Assembly (NCBI GenBank): GCA_021234155.1
Contig: JAJEKV010000011.1
Coordinates: forward strand, 15,353,255-15,417,254
Source of the DNA: Isoetes taiwanensis
Lineage: Eukaryota > Streptophyta > Lycopodiopsida > Isoetales > Isoetaceae
DNA: 64,000 nucleotides
Direction of reading: 5' to 3'
Shown: piece by piece, positions 54,173 through 64,000 of the stretch
How positions within the stretch are numbered: the first letter of the stretch is position 1
How the letters are laid out: each line of letters starts with the position of its first letter
Translations under genes and position numbers: made by a program
The notes under the pieces: model-generated
What the model was told of the DNA's origin: nothing
What the model saw: only the letters and a program-made list of their open reading frames with translations
The model's database searches: none

Positions 54173-57100
54173 GAGGTTTTTGGTAACTCTTGGGTCAGTA
54201 TAATCCCATCTCTGGATGGGTGAAATTGTTTTTTTAGGTTGCAGTATACTATAATGTGAAAGTGTTTTGATTTGCTTCTCAAAATTATTTGGCACTGTGG
54301 CACAGATGATATAGTACTGGAATGAAATTTATTCAGGGGAGTCCTGTATCAATACACTTTAGGTGACCTTGGTACTGGGATTTTGTTGGAATTGGCGTAT
54401 GTTGTGGTAAATAAGATCAATTGATGGCTTATGGTATAGGCTTATGGGAAGTAATAGTATGGCAATTTTTTAATTTGGTCAACTCTAATGATGCTTATAC
54501 TCAAGATGGTCGATCTGCATGAAGATTATTGTAAGGCTTTATGAACTACAATTACAGACTGGATCAAATGTGGATGACCCTTTAATAAGGGAAATTCAAT
54601 GGGTGGAGAACCATGCTTTACATAGTAAAGGTTGACTGATGGGAGACATAGTATATCCAATGACACATTTATGACTGGCATGATATGAACTACATGTAAT
54701 ACTCTATTCCTACTGGGTATCAATAGGCAAATACTTTGGAGAATTGATGGTTTTGTGATATGCTGAACATGAACTAGGTTGATGACTCTTTTGGCTCAGC
54801 CATGCAAAAGTGTAAAAAAAATGGGGGTCTAATGTGAGGAAAAAGGCCTACCTATGGACTCATGTCTGGATCTACTCAATAAAGAAAAATGTGGTGTGGC
54901 AGTAAGATAACTCTTGAATAATATAATGGGAATGGAGTGTTGAGGAAGCATGGTATAGTTTGTATTTTATTTAATCCCCTCTAGGGAAAGGTTGTTTGAT
55001 TTTGCCAAGATTGTATATGATGGGATGACTTTCATAGGATGGTGTGGCTTAGCTTGGACCACTATGATGGAGACCACAATATGTGGTTTTCAGTAAACTG
55101 GTAGACGGAAAAGGACTATAAAATTTTATAGAGGGGTATCCATCCTAGGCAAGGTTGGTGTTTTGGATTCATAAAAATTATAAAGAGGATATGGATAATA
55201 CACTGACTTAGGAGTGATGACTTGGGCATGATTTGGTAATGGAACTAGGGAATTGGTCCCCTCAAGGGATTTTGGGTTTTAGCATGAAAATTGGATAACG
55301 AACCTGGTATCGACCTGTAAAATGGACCTTTGTTGGAATAGTGAGTATGTATGTGTGTTCAAGTAAGCTGAAGCACACAAGGATTCATTGGCCATATAAT
55401 ATGATCAGCCAAATGATGCTGGGCAATTATTTTTTCTAAATGGGTGTGAGTAGCACCAAGTTTCTACAGAACCTTATGGTTTGGTTTTGTTGGTTTTTAA
55501 CATGGTACATTGTTGATGGTTGTATATACAAAGCAAGCTAGGTACTAGTGCTTGTTTAAACTGTCACGTTCTTTCAAATAAGACTCAACATAAGGGTTTG
55601 AAATGGCACGTATAAATACGGGATGTGACAGCATTGACTGTTGTGATGATGTAGTGGAAGCATGAAAGGTGTGTTGCGAAATAAGGGCTTAATTGGGAAA
55701 AATGTTCAAAGGTAATTGGGGTGCAAGTAAGACCCATGGTCTGAGGCATTTATGGCCGTATAGGATATGAATTTAGCGCAGACAATATGTGGCTGCACGA
55801 TAAGTCAAAGTATGTAAGATGAGCCGCATTAAGCTACATATGTTGGACTTCCACATGTGACATACGCAATGGTTGTATAAATTAATTGTTGGCATAAGGC
55901 ATTAAGTGTGAAATAGGTGTTTTGTTTACTTGACATAAGTCCTGAGTTGTGATTTTCAGCAGATAAAGTTGGGAATATGTTGGGAATAAGTGGTATCTAT
56001 GTTGTGACTTCAACATAAAGCAACAATACTTATGAGGTATTTGGGTATGGCTAGATTTACAATTTGGTTGTATTTGGTGTTGATACCGAATTTGTGTATG
56101 GGTGTGGCATGGCAATGATGAGACTAAATTAGCAACAGGAGCCTGGTTAGTTGTATAAAGTATTTCAGATTAAGCTTTTAACATTCGACTGGTCCTGGAA
56201 TGTTTATGGCCTTAGTAGACTGGCCTAATGGCACAAAAATAAGGTAAGTATCTAACTTTTGGATACAATGGCAATGGCTTATGAAAACATTATTTTGAGG
56301 CATATTATGGTATGGGTACGTTAGGCATAATTGGTTTAACTGGGCAAGCTGATAGAATGGATTATATTATTATACGTCCTTGTTTGGCCTATGCAGAAAA
56401 ATATGAGCTGGTATTGAATATGGTATAATTTAAATAGGATGCGGTGTTAAAATTATTGGCAATGGTCGATGTTGGGAATATACGGCATATGGAAAATGGA
56501 AAACCCTAAAAGTGTTATATGCGGCAGAGCTATGGCGATCGTGCTAACCGGAGGCTGATAGTTGACGGATCCCTAACAGAACCTGATGATCTAAGGGCGC
56601 AGATGATAAGGTATCAAATCAGTTACATGCAATGCCAGGTAGACCGCTGATATGAAGCATGCCTAAGCTGGAAAATGGTTCTTGTAATCCAAAAATAAGT
56701 GATCTCATTTTGTAATGCTGAAGATAATGGATCTGGATCTGACCATTGATGCTGGATTAAGGATGCTTGTTGCACTAAGCACGGTTCGTGGTATTTTCCC
56801 TATATATAGATGCTGGTTATGCGAGAGATATACCTTTTTTCTCTGCAGTATGAGTAAAGCAGGGAGACCCTCCGGAGCGCCCAACTTAGGCCAAACAAGG
56901 TCTAAGCTCATTGAGATATTGAGAAAGGCTGGAATTGAGCTTAGTGGAGTACAGCCTACTAAGGCTCAATTACTGGAGTTGTGTAGGAGCAATGGGATTG
57001 ATCCCAATGGAGAGAAGATGGGGAGCATTAAAAAATTCATTCCTATGCAGCCCTGTAGCAGCACTGCTAAAGCAGGTGGTATAGAGAAGTCTGGGAATGG

Positions 57101-58039
57101 CACTGTGGCTGACACAGTCCCAGACAGCATTGAAATCTTAAACGATGAGGATGAGGATGGCTCTGAAAACGAGATTCAGCAAAATCAGGTTCAGTATATT
57201 TTAAATTATCCAGTTCTATTTAAGCATATGACATTTGGTATGTTTGACTCTGTTTCTTGGGATGCAATGCACAATGTTATGCTGATTTGATATTGCTATA
57301 CTAATTGTGTGATGAAATTATATGTGGAAGTGATTATTGATACGTTGTGGGTAAAGGGCGATAAGCCAAGGGAAAACTCAGCTTACCTGCTAGCAAGTAT
57401 GTGGTTACCCTTGTAAAAGGCTAATTCGTGTACTGTTTGCTGCAGGTAACCGTTTTCTCTTCTCCCATAAATTGTTATGGATGTTTTGTTGCTGTGGGAA
57501 AAGCTACTTAAATCATTGCATAATTGTGTTTGAACATTTTTGATTTTATGGAAATGCTTAATCTATTAAGTAAATCGGTATATTCTCTACTCTTTAGTCA
57601 TTTGGTCAGAAAAGGCAAGCGTGACTTGGATCTCAAATTTATAAACTTGTGATTCTGTAAAATATAACTTATTGGGATTAAAAATACAAGCTACATTGGA
57701 TCTGTTTTTCTAAGTCTTTATTAGTTTATGTTTGATTGTGCTACATATGCATATGGAATTTGCTATAATCATTATTGAATTTGCTATTTTAGTATCTGCT
57801 ATTTGATTTTGGGCAAGACTATATTCTACTCTTGTTTTTGTTGTGTATATTGGTCTTACATGATAAAAGTGTCTAAGGCAGTTGGTTTTGTTGAAAATTA
57901 TTTGGTATAAACAGTAAACTCTTTTTTCTAATGGTCTCTAAGGCCCCCCAATGTTTTGGGACTGATAAGTCCAGTAAACTTAGTTGTCTAAGTTTATTAG
58001 GATGCTTAGGCTTGTTTTAAGTTTAGGCTAGTCATATAT
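54173..58039 (+). mobile_element. Penelope-like retroelement, unit 3 (5' half only)
   Basis: Starts GAGGTTTTTGGTAACTCTTG like unit 2 and follows the consensus through the leader, TATA-like box (56800), first exon and 851 bases of the intron. It then stops inside the intron at CTAGTCATATAT, continuing as ATATATATATCACTAATATA, which belongs to the neighbouring repeat. The junction is in a TA-rich stretch. It lacks ORF1 exon 2 and the RT. Ordinary 5' truncation by reverse transcription would remove the other end. Confidence 0.85.
56850..57188 (+). CDS. Element ORF1, first exon (unit 3)
   Basis: 113 codons, as in unit 1 except one residue (G-N for G-S in the GSGTVAD segment). Ends at CAG before GTTCAG. 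The intron is cut at 58039 and no second exon follows, so this copy cannot make the spliced protein. The exon is otherwise undamaged. Confidence 0.65.
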
Positions 58040-61000
58040 ATATATATCACTAATATATATACACGTATTAGATGTGTGGTTTTGTCATCCCATGGGCATG
58101 TTCATAGAGATTCATCCCAGCCGTCCAATCACAAAATAGAAGGCAAGGATAATGCCACCTCACTAGGGTGCATGGATGGCCATGATGGGTATACATGCGC
58201 ATGCATGGGGGCATGCACCAAATATCCTGACCGTTGGATTGAAAGGGGAGGATAAATCTTAGCCCTTGATTTTTTATGACGAAGGTGCAAGGAAGATGCT
58301 AAAAGGTGAATTTGGTGTAGCAGATCTTAACCGTTAGATCAAAAGGTGAGGATAAATTTTTTAAAAGGAGGTGATGTGTCACCCTCATTAATAAAAAGGA
58401 AGTGAGGTGGCAAAGCATTTATGAGTAGACTTTCTAGGAAGCTTCCTTCTGTTTAATCGCCTTCAAAGGCACGTAGCTTGCAGTAGAGGGGTCGACTGAA
58501 GGTGGGACCCACGCCATTGGATTCCTCTCGTCGAGAGATTTCTAATGAGTAGTGCTTTGCCGGTATTTTGTCGCAGTTGGAGCCAACATGATCAATAAGA
58601 ATCTTCTTGGAATCTTCGAGTTTCAAGGAATCTATGGTAAGTTGAGGGAATCTATGAGAATCTTTATAGGATCTTAAAGAATCCAGAGGAGTATCATGAG
58701 AATCTTAGAGAATCTATGGGAATCTCAATAGAGCATCTTTAAGAATGTAACGGAATCTGGGGAATCTTGATAAACTTTTTAAGAACCTAGAGGAATCTTA
58801 ATATAATCTTCGGGATTCTAGGGGAATCTTCATAGAAACTATGGGAACTAAAGGAATCTCAAGAGAATCGATAGGAATCTCAAGCGATGTTCATAGAGAT
58901 TCATCCCAGCCATCCAATTACGAAATGAAAGGCCAGGATAATGCCACCTCATTGAGGTGCATGGATGGCCATGATGGGCATGCATGGGCATACATGGGGG
59001 CATGCACCACATCCCCGAACCGTTGGATCGAAAGGGGAGGATAAATCCTAGCCCTTGATTTTTGTGAAGAAGGTGGAAGGAAGATGCCTAAAAATTGAAT
59101 TTGGTGCAGCAGATCTCAACCGTTAGATTAAAAGGTGAGCATAAATCCTAGCCATTAACTTTTTAATATTATATTGGTTTTTTTCTTTTAAAGGAGGTGA
59201 GATGGCACCCTCATTAATAAAAAAGGTAGTGAGGTGGCAAAGTATTTATGAGAGGACTTTCTAGGAAGCTTCCTTCCGCTTTAATTGCCTTCGAGGACAC
59301 GTGAGCTTGCAAAGAGGGGGTCGATGAAGGTGGGGCCCACCGCTGGATTCCTCTCAAGAGACCTTTCCAATGAGTGGTGCTTTGGCACTATTTTGTCGCA
59401 GTTGGAGCCAACATGATCGAATACTAACAATATTCTTCGAATCTTCGAGTTTCAAGGAATCTATAGTATGTTGAGGGAATCTGGAGGAATCTTCATGGAA
59501 TCTTGAAGAATCTAGAAGAACCTTGGAGTATTCTTTTGGAATCTAGGGGGATCTTTAGAGAATCTTAGAGAGTCTCAAATAAATCTTTGGGAATCTAGAA
59601 CAATCTAGAGGAATCTTCATAAAATCCTTAAGATTCTATGGGAATCTAGATGGAATCTTGGAGAATCTTGGGGAATCTTAATAAAATCTAGGGGAATCTT
59701 TCTAGGATATCAGAATGTAGGGAAATCTTTGTAGAACTTTAAGGAATCTTTGCGAATCCAGAGGAATCTTCTTAAAATTTTTGAGAATCTAAGGAAATAT
59801 CGATGGAATCTTATAGAATATGAGAGAATCTTTATAGAATCTTGGGTAATCTAGGGGAATCTCCATAGAATCTTGGGGAACCTAGAGAAATTATGGAATA
59901 ATCTTTGGGAACCTAGGGGAATCTTCATAGGATCTTGGAGAATCTAGGAGAATCTTTATAGAATCTTAATAGACCCATTGATAGTACAAAGACTTGTATA
60001 TATCACTAATATATATACACGTATTAGATGTGTGGTTTTGTCATCCCATGGGCATGTTCATAGAGATTCATCCCAGCCGTCCAATCACAAAATAGAAGGC
60101 AAGGATAATGCCACCTCACTAGGGTGCATGGATGGCCATGATGGGTATACATGCGCATGCATGGGGGCATGCACCAAATATCCTGACCGTTGGATTGAAA
60201 GGGGAGGATAAATCTTAGCCCTTGATTTTTTATGACGAAGGTGCAAGGAAGATGCTAAAAGGTGAATTTGGTGTAGCAGATCTTAACCGTTAGATCAAAA
60301 GGTGAGGATAAATCCTAACCATTAACTTTTTAATATTAAATTGGATTTTTTTTTAAAAGGAGGTGATGTGTCACCCTCATTAATAAAAAGGAAGTGAGGT
60401 GGCAAAGCATTTATGAGTAGACTTTCTAGGAAGCTTCCTTCTGTTTAATCGCCTTCAAAGGCACGTAGCTTGCAGTAGAGGGGTCGACTGAAGGTGGGAC
60501 CCACGCCATTGGATTCCTCTCGTCGAGAGATTTCTAATGAGTAGTGCTTTGCCGGTATTTTGTCACAGTTGGAGCCAACATGATCAATAAGAATCTTCTT
60601 GGAATCTTCGAGTTTCAAGGAATCTATGGTAAGTTGAGGGAATCTATGAGAATCTTTATAGGATCTTAAAGAATCCAGAGGAGTATCATGAGAATCTTAG
60701 AGAATCTATGGGAATCTCAATAGAGCATCTTTAAGAATGTAACGGAATCTGGGGAATCTTGATAAACTTTTTAAGAACGTAGAGGAATCTTAATATAATC
60801 TTCGGGATTCTAGGGGAATCTTCATAGAAACTATGGGAACTAAAGGAATCTCAAGAGAATCGATAGGAATCTCAAGCGATTCTTTGGGAATATAGGGGAA
60901 TATTCCTAAAATCTTTGAGAATTTAGTAATCTTCATGGAATCTTGGAGAATCTAGGAGAATTTTAGAGAATCTAGAGGAATCTTGAGGTATTCTTTTGGA

Positions 61001-61335
61001 ATCTAGAGGAATCTTTAGAGAATCTTAGGGAGTCTCAAACAAACCTTTGGGAATATAGGAGAATCTAAAAGAATCTTCATGAAATCTTTAAGAATCTATA
61101 GGAATCTAGATGGAATCTTGGAGAATCTTGGGAAATCTTCATAGGATCTTAACAAATCTAGGGGAATCTTTGTAGAACTTTAAGGAATCTAAGAGAACCT
61201 TTGGGGATCTAGGATAATCTAAACGAATTTCAAGAGATTCTTTGGAATCTGCTTAAAATTTTTGAGAATCTAAAGGAATCTCGATGGAATCTTAGAGAAT
61301 TTAAGAGAATTTTCATAGAATCTTCATACAAGAAA
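58040..61335 (+). repeat. Tandem dispersed-repeat copies B, C and D with GAATCTT fields
   Basis: Three copies of one family. B: 58040-58884. C: 58885 to about 59985. D: about 59996-61335. Each has a head (GTTCATAGAGATTCATCCCAG, GGTGCATGGATGGCCATGATGG, GACCGTTGGATTGAAAGGGG, AAGTGAGGTGGCAAAG) followed by a GAATCTTNNNGAATCTAGG field. B and D are almost identical from CACTAATATATATACACG on, apart from a ~40-base deletion in B near 58350. B breaks off at CTCAAGCGAT and jumps straight into the head of C. C is more diverged. The open frames at 58841-59044 and 59978-60211 come from the repeated head and are not convincing genes. Confidence 0.85.
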
Positions 61336-62440
61336 TTGTTAAGTTTAGGGCTTGCAAAAGATCACGCAGTACAAAATTTTACTTGGATTTTTCCAAGATT
61401 TCCCTGATCCCTTGAGATATCATTAAAGCTGTCTTGAATTCCCTAAGATTCTATAAGATTCCATAAAATTATATGAAGATTTCCATAGATTCCCTAAGAT
61501 TTGATAAGGATTCTTAAGGGTTCCCCTAGATTTTTATAAGATTCTCCTAAATTTCTAAAGATTATCCCAATATTCCGCTAGATTTTGCAAGATTCTATGT
61601 GGGTTCTCCTATATTCTCTTAGATTCTATGAAGATTACCTTAGATTCTTAAGATTCTTTCAAGATTCCTTTAGATTCTAAGAGATTTTATGAAAATTCCC
61701 CTAGATTACTTTCGATTCTATGAAAGTTCCCCTAGACTCTCCAAGATTCCATGAAAAACACACCCAGCAAGAAAGATTCCCCTTCAAAACACACCCAGCA
61801 TGAAAGATTCCCCTAAATTCTTAAGATTCTACAAAGATTCCCCTAGATTTCTAAAGATTATCTCAAGGTTCCTTTAGATTCTACAATATTCTATGTAGAT
61901 TCTCTTTAATTCCCGTAGATTCTATGAAGATTCCCCTAAATTCTCTAAGATTCTATCAAGATTCCTCTCGACTCTCAAAGATTTTGTAGACATTTCCTTA
62001 GATTCCCCTGGATTTCCTAAGATTCTCTTGAGATTCCCCTAGATTTTCTAAGATTATCCCAAGATTCCTCTAAAGTTTTCATGTAGATTCTCTTAGGTTT
62101 TCCAAGATTCTATAAAGATTCCCCTAGAATCCCTAAGATTCTCTTGAGATTCCTCTAGATTCTCCAAGATCCTACGAAGATTCCCCTAGGTTCCCAAAGA
62201 TTATCCCATGATTCCTCTAGATTCCCCAAGATTCTATGAAAATTCTCTTAAATTCTCTAAGATTCCATCGAGATTCCTTTAGATTCTCAAAAATTTTAAG
62301 CAGATTCCAAAGAATCTCTTGAAATTCGTTTAGATTATCCTAGATCCCCAAAGATTCTCTTAGATTCCTTAAAGTTCTACAAAGATTCCCCTAGATTTGT
62401 TAAGATCCTATGAAGATTTCCCAAGATTCTCCAAGATTCC
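61336..62440 (-). repeat. GAATCTT field in reverse orientation
   Basis: From about 61370 the words change to AGATTCCCCTAGATTCT and CTAAGATTCTATGAAGATTC, the complement of the field to the left. A short unique spacer (61330-61370, TACAAGAAATTGTTAAG onward) separates them. The result is a degenerate inverted repeat with arms over 1 kb. A short direct duplication (AACACACCCAGCA, 61757 and 61788) lies inside. Confidence 0.85.
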
Positions 62441-63084
62441 ATCGGAGAAGAAGGTTGCAAAGGCAGAGGGGTGTGACCAGAGGGGATATGGATGTAGGTG
62501 CTTTCCGGAGTTTGGAAGTAATGAGGAGTGCCTGAACAGGTGTATGATGAGGCGACTGGGGTTGAGAGCAATGCTTACACACAGAGGGAGACCCTGGTCG
62601 AGAATGAACACGAGGAGTAGGCGACTGTGCTCTTGAGTGGACACGACCCCCTTCGATGTCATACTCAATATCATACATGTCTCGAACAGCTTCTCGACAC
62701 TGATGGCGCTCCAGGCGAGCCGCAGTTTAGCAAAGAAGTTCTTCAGGAGTGAAAGCACGAGCAGACATAGCGAAAAGAAGGAAGGAAGAAAGATCGCACC
62801 CGCAAATGGCATGCTGTTTAGGGTCCGGGTTCGAGATCTCCCCGCAAGACAGCCCTCCGTGGAGGACCTTTGATCCAACAGAGAATCCTCGGGCCGAAAG
62901 TGTCACGCAGATTTGCAAAAGAACTAAAAGAGAGAAACAAAAGAATAAACCAAGAACAATGAAGGTAATGACGCTTCCTTGATAAAAATGAGTGTACATG
63001 AGCTCTCTGAAAAAGAGAAAAAAACGAGACAAGGCCTAAACTCATCTAGAAAATCGAAGTTCTAACTCTACTCATATATATAGT
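62441..63084 (-). other. Possible retrotransposon gag-like remnant and flank
   Basis: On the minus strand a frame from an ATG near 62768 reads MSARAFTPEELLC and stops. A neighbouring frame downstream reads VRDMYDIEYDIEGGRVHSRA followed by P/S-rich residues with HCSQPQSPHHTP. It could be a broken gag-like or other repeat protein. I have no motif match. The plus and other minus frames over the same bases are equally long and unconvincing. The GGGTTCGAGATC at about 62826 resembles a B box, but no A box is placed correctly. Confidence 0.2.
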
Positions 63085-64000
63085 ATGAGAACTGGGATAC
63101 TGTCACAAGATCAAAGCTTAATGGTGGTTTAGATTGCAAGAACTTATATCTACAAGCTTGTGCCCTAGCTGGTAAATTTGTATGGAGATTGACTGGTAAT
63201 AACTCTATTGCTTCAATCTTTATTAGATATTGGCTTGACTGCTCTTTTGCTGAAGGTCATCCAAGTGTGAAGCACTGCTTGCCTGAGTCAGCCCTTAATT
63301 ATTTACATCCTGGCAGAAACACCAGCCCTCTGATGCAAAACATGATTAAATCTTGGAATATTGCTCAGGATTGTTTTGACATCCCTCAAATCCAAGAACT
63401 TCATTCAAATTCTTCCTTATTTTGGTCTCCCCAGTTTCAAGACAATAATGGTCATATCCCTGCTCTCAGACACCCGAAAATTTATGGGAAGTGGTTACAC
63501 TTTGGTTTCACTCATGTTAAGCATTTATACATTAATGATCAACTCATCTCATGGACTAATTTGAGGAGGCTTATTCATGGAACATCCAGTGACAAACGTA
63601 TCTTCACTCATTTCAAAAATATCTTGGCTCAATCTGCAAATCTGTTAGCCAATCAAATTGGTTTTCATTTAAAGGTAAATGGACATGCCAGATATAAAGT
63701 TAGTGCAGTTTATGCCTTTCTAAACCAAAAGGTTTCCTCAGCTAAAGCTCAACTTCAATGGTCTATCTCAGATAGAGAGTGCAAGAATCTTTATAAGAAC
63801 ATCTGGAACTCTTATTGTCCCCCCAAAGTTAATTTCTTCATATGGTTGATTGCTCATAAAAGTCTCCCTAATCTTGCTTCTCTATCTCGAAGGATTTCTA
63901 TTTCTCCCAAAATTGCACCTAAATTGCTCTCGGGATGAATCCATGGAACATATCTTCCATTGAGATTGCAAACTTCTGGTCATGGTTTTACAATAAATTC
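63085..64000 (+). mobile_element. LINE RT C-terminal region with zinc-binding (zf-RVT) domain
   Basis: Reads NGGLDCKNLYLQACALAGKF and VWRLTGNNS, the GGLG..dl...N.ALL.KW.WR block after the RT core of plant L1-type LINEs. Near the end come NLYKNIWNSYCPPKVNFFIW, LIAHKSLPNLASLSRRI, and, after a one-base shift at about 63925, NCSRDESMEHIFH with a stop, then DC. This is the zf-RVT pattern (W...PPKV.FF.WL...LPT...L..R....C..C....E...H.F..C). An open frame runs 63189-63938; the upstream 63085-63188 is also coding-like. Cut by the window end. The frameshift and in-frame stop show it is inactive. No RNase H domain seen. Confidence 0.8.

Noticed and set aside
38100-58039. Reading the array as a giant LTR retrotransposon with ~3.9-kb direct repeats at the ends
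   Set aside because: The same segment is also present internally in unit 2, there is no TG...CA structure, primer-binding site or polypurine tract, and the RT is not of LTR type.

Overview
The window looks like nuclear DNA of a land plant, in a repeat-dominated, heterochromatin-like stretch. The evidence is degenerate Ty1/copia pieces, a CACTA-type terminus, plant-type LINE fragments with a zinc-binding reverse-transcriptase tail, an Argonaute (AGO4-like) gene fragment with intron positions kept, an F-box gene, a solo LTR with target duplication, and large satellite arrays. I cannot name the species. The only intact ordinary gene is the F-box gene at 33722-34951 (minus).

Layout. 1-1065: copia relic. 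1066-4690: mostly nothing recognisable. 4690-15025: GC-rich satellite of about 1.12 kb units, with an expansion of a ~297-bp sub-repeat in the first unit. 15026-16134: unique DNA ending in an AGO MID/PIWI fragment. 16213-22589: candidate CACTA-like element (subterminal CGTCGTT-AACGACG repeats, TTTTGTAGTG right end) holding a (CTT)n run, a ~124-bp triplicate and unassigned coding remnants. 22590-22926: antisense LINE fragment and a LysM-domain fragment. 23130-24060: AGTCCATGTGG-rich tandem repeats. 24822-28310: relic of a transposase-like minus-strand gene and an unassigned plus-strand multi-exon gene split by a 1302-bp solo LTR. 28860-31300: seas of GAATCTT/AGATTC-type repeats, a SINE-like head and CCGTAGGATC repeats. 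33722-34951: F-box gene. 35209-36372: strong foldback structures.

38100-58039 is the most striking part: 2.5 head-to-tail copies of an ~8.05-kb retroelement. Each full unit has a ~2.6-kb leader, a TATA-like box, a small first coding exon, a ~1-kb intron, a second exon in the same frame, a ~250-bp spacer and a 702-codon reverse transcriptase. It ends in a 14-bp hairpin overlapping the RT stop codon, a 12-bp palindrome and an (AT)n tail of variable length. The RT has motif A (ADITKCY), motif B (GIPMG) and motif C (YIDD), plus an upstream CPC...HIRTTDL block. Tandem arrangement, retained intron and RT motifs point to a Penelope-like element, but I see no GIY-YIG endonuclease, and the other protein belongs to no family I can name. 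I consider this the candidate undescribed system.

58040-62440 is again GAATCTT-type repeat DNA, with a duplicated segment and a strand switch near 61.34 kb. 63085-64000 is the C-terminal part of a plant LINE, cut by the window end.

Differences among the three element copies are concentrated at CAG/CTG sites, as are many differences among satellite units. I read this as context-specific sequencing or basecalling noise (CAG/CTG is the plant CHG methylation context), so several apparent frameshifts here may not be real.
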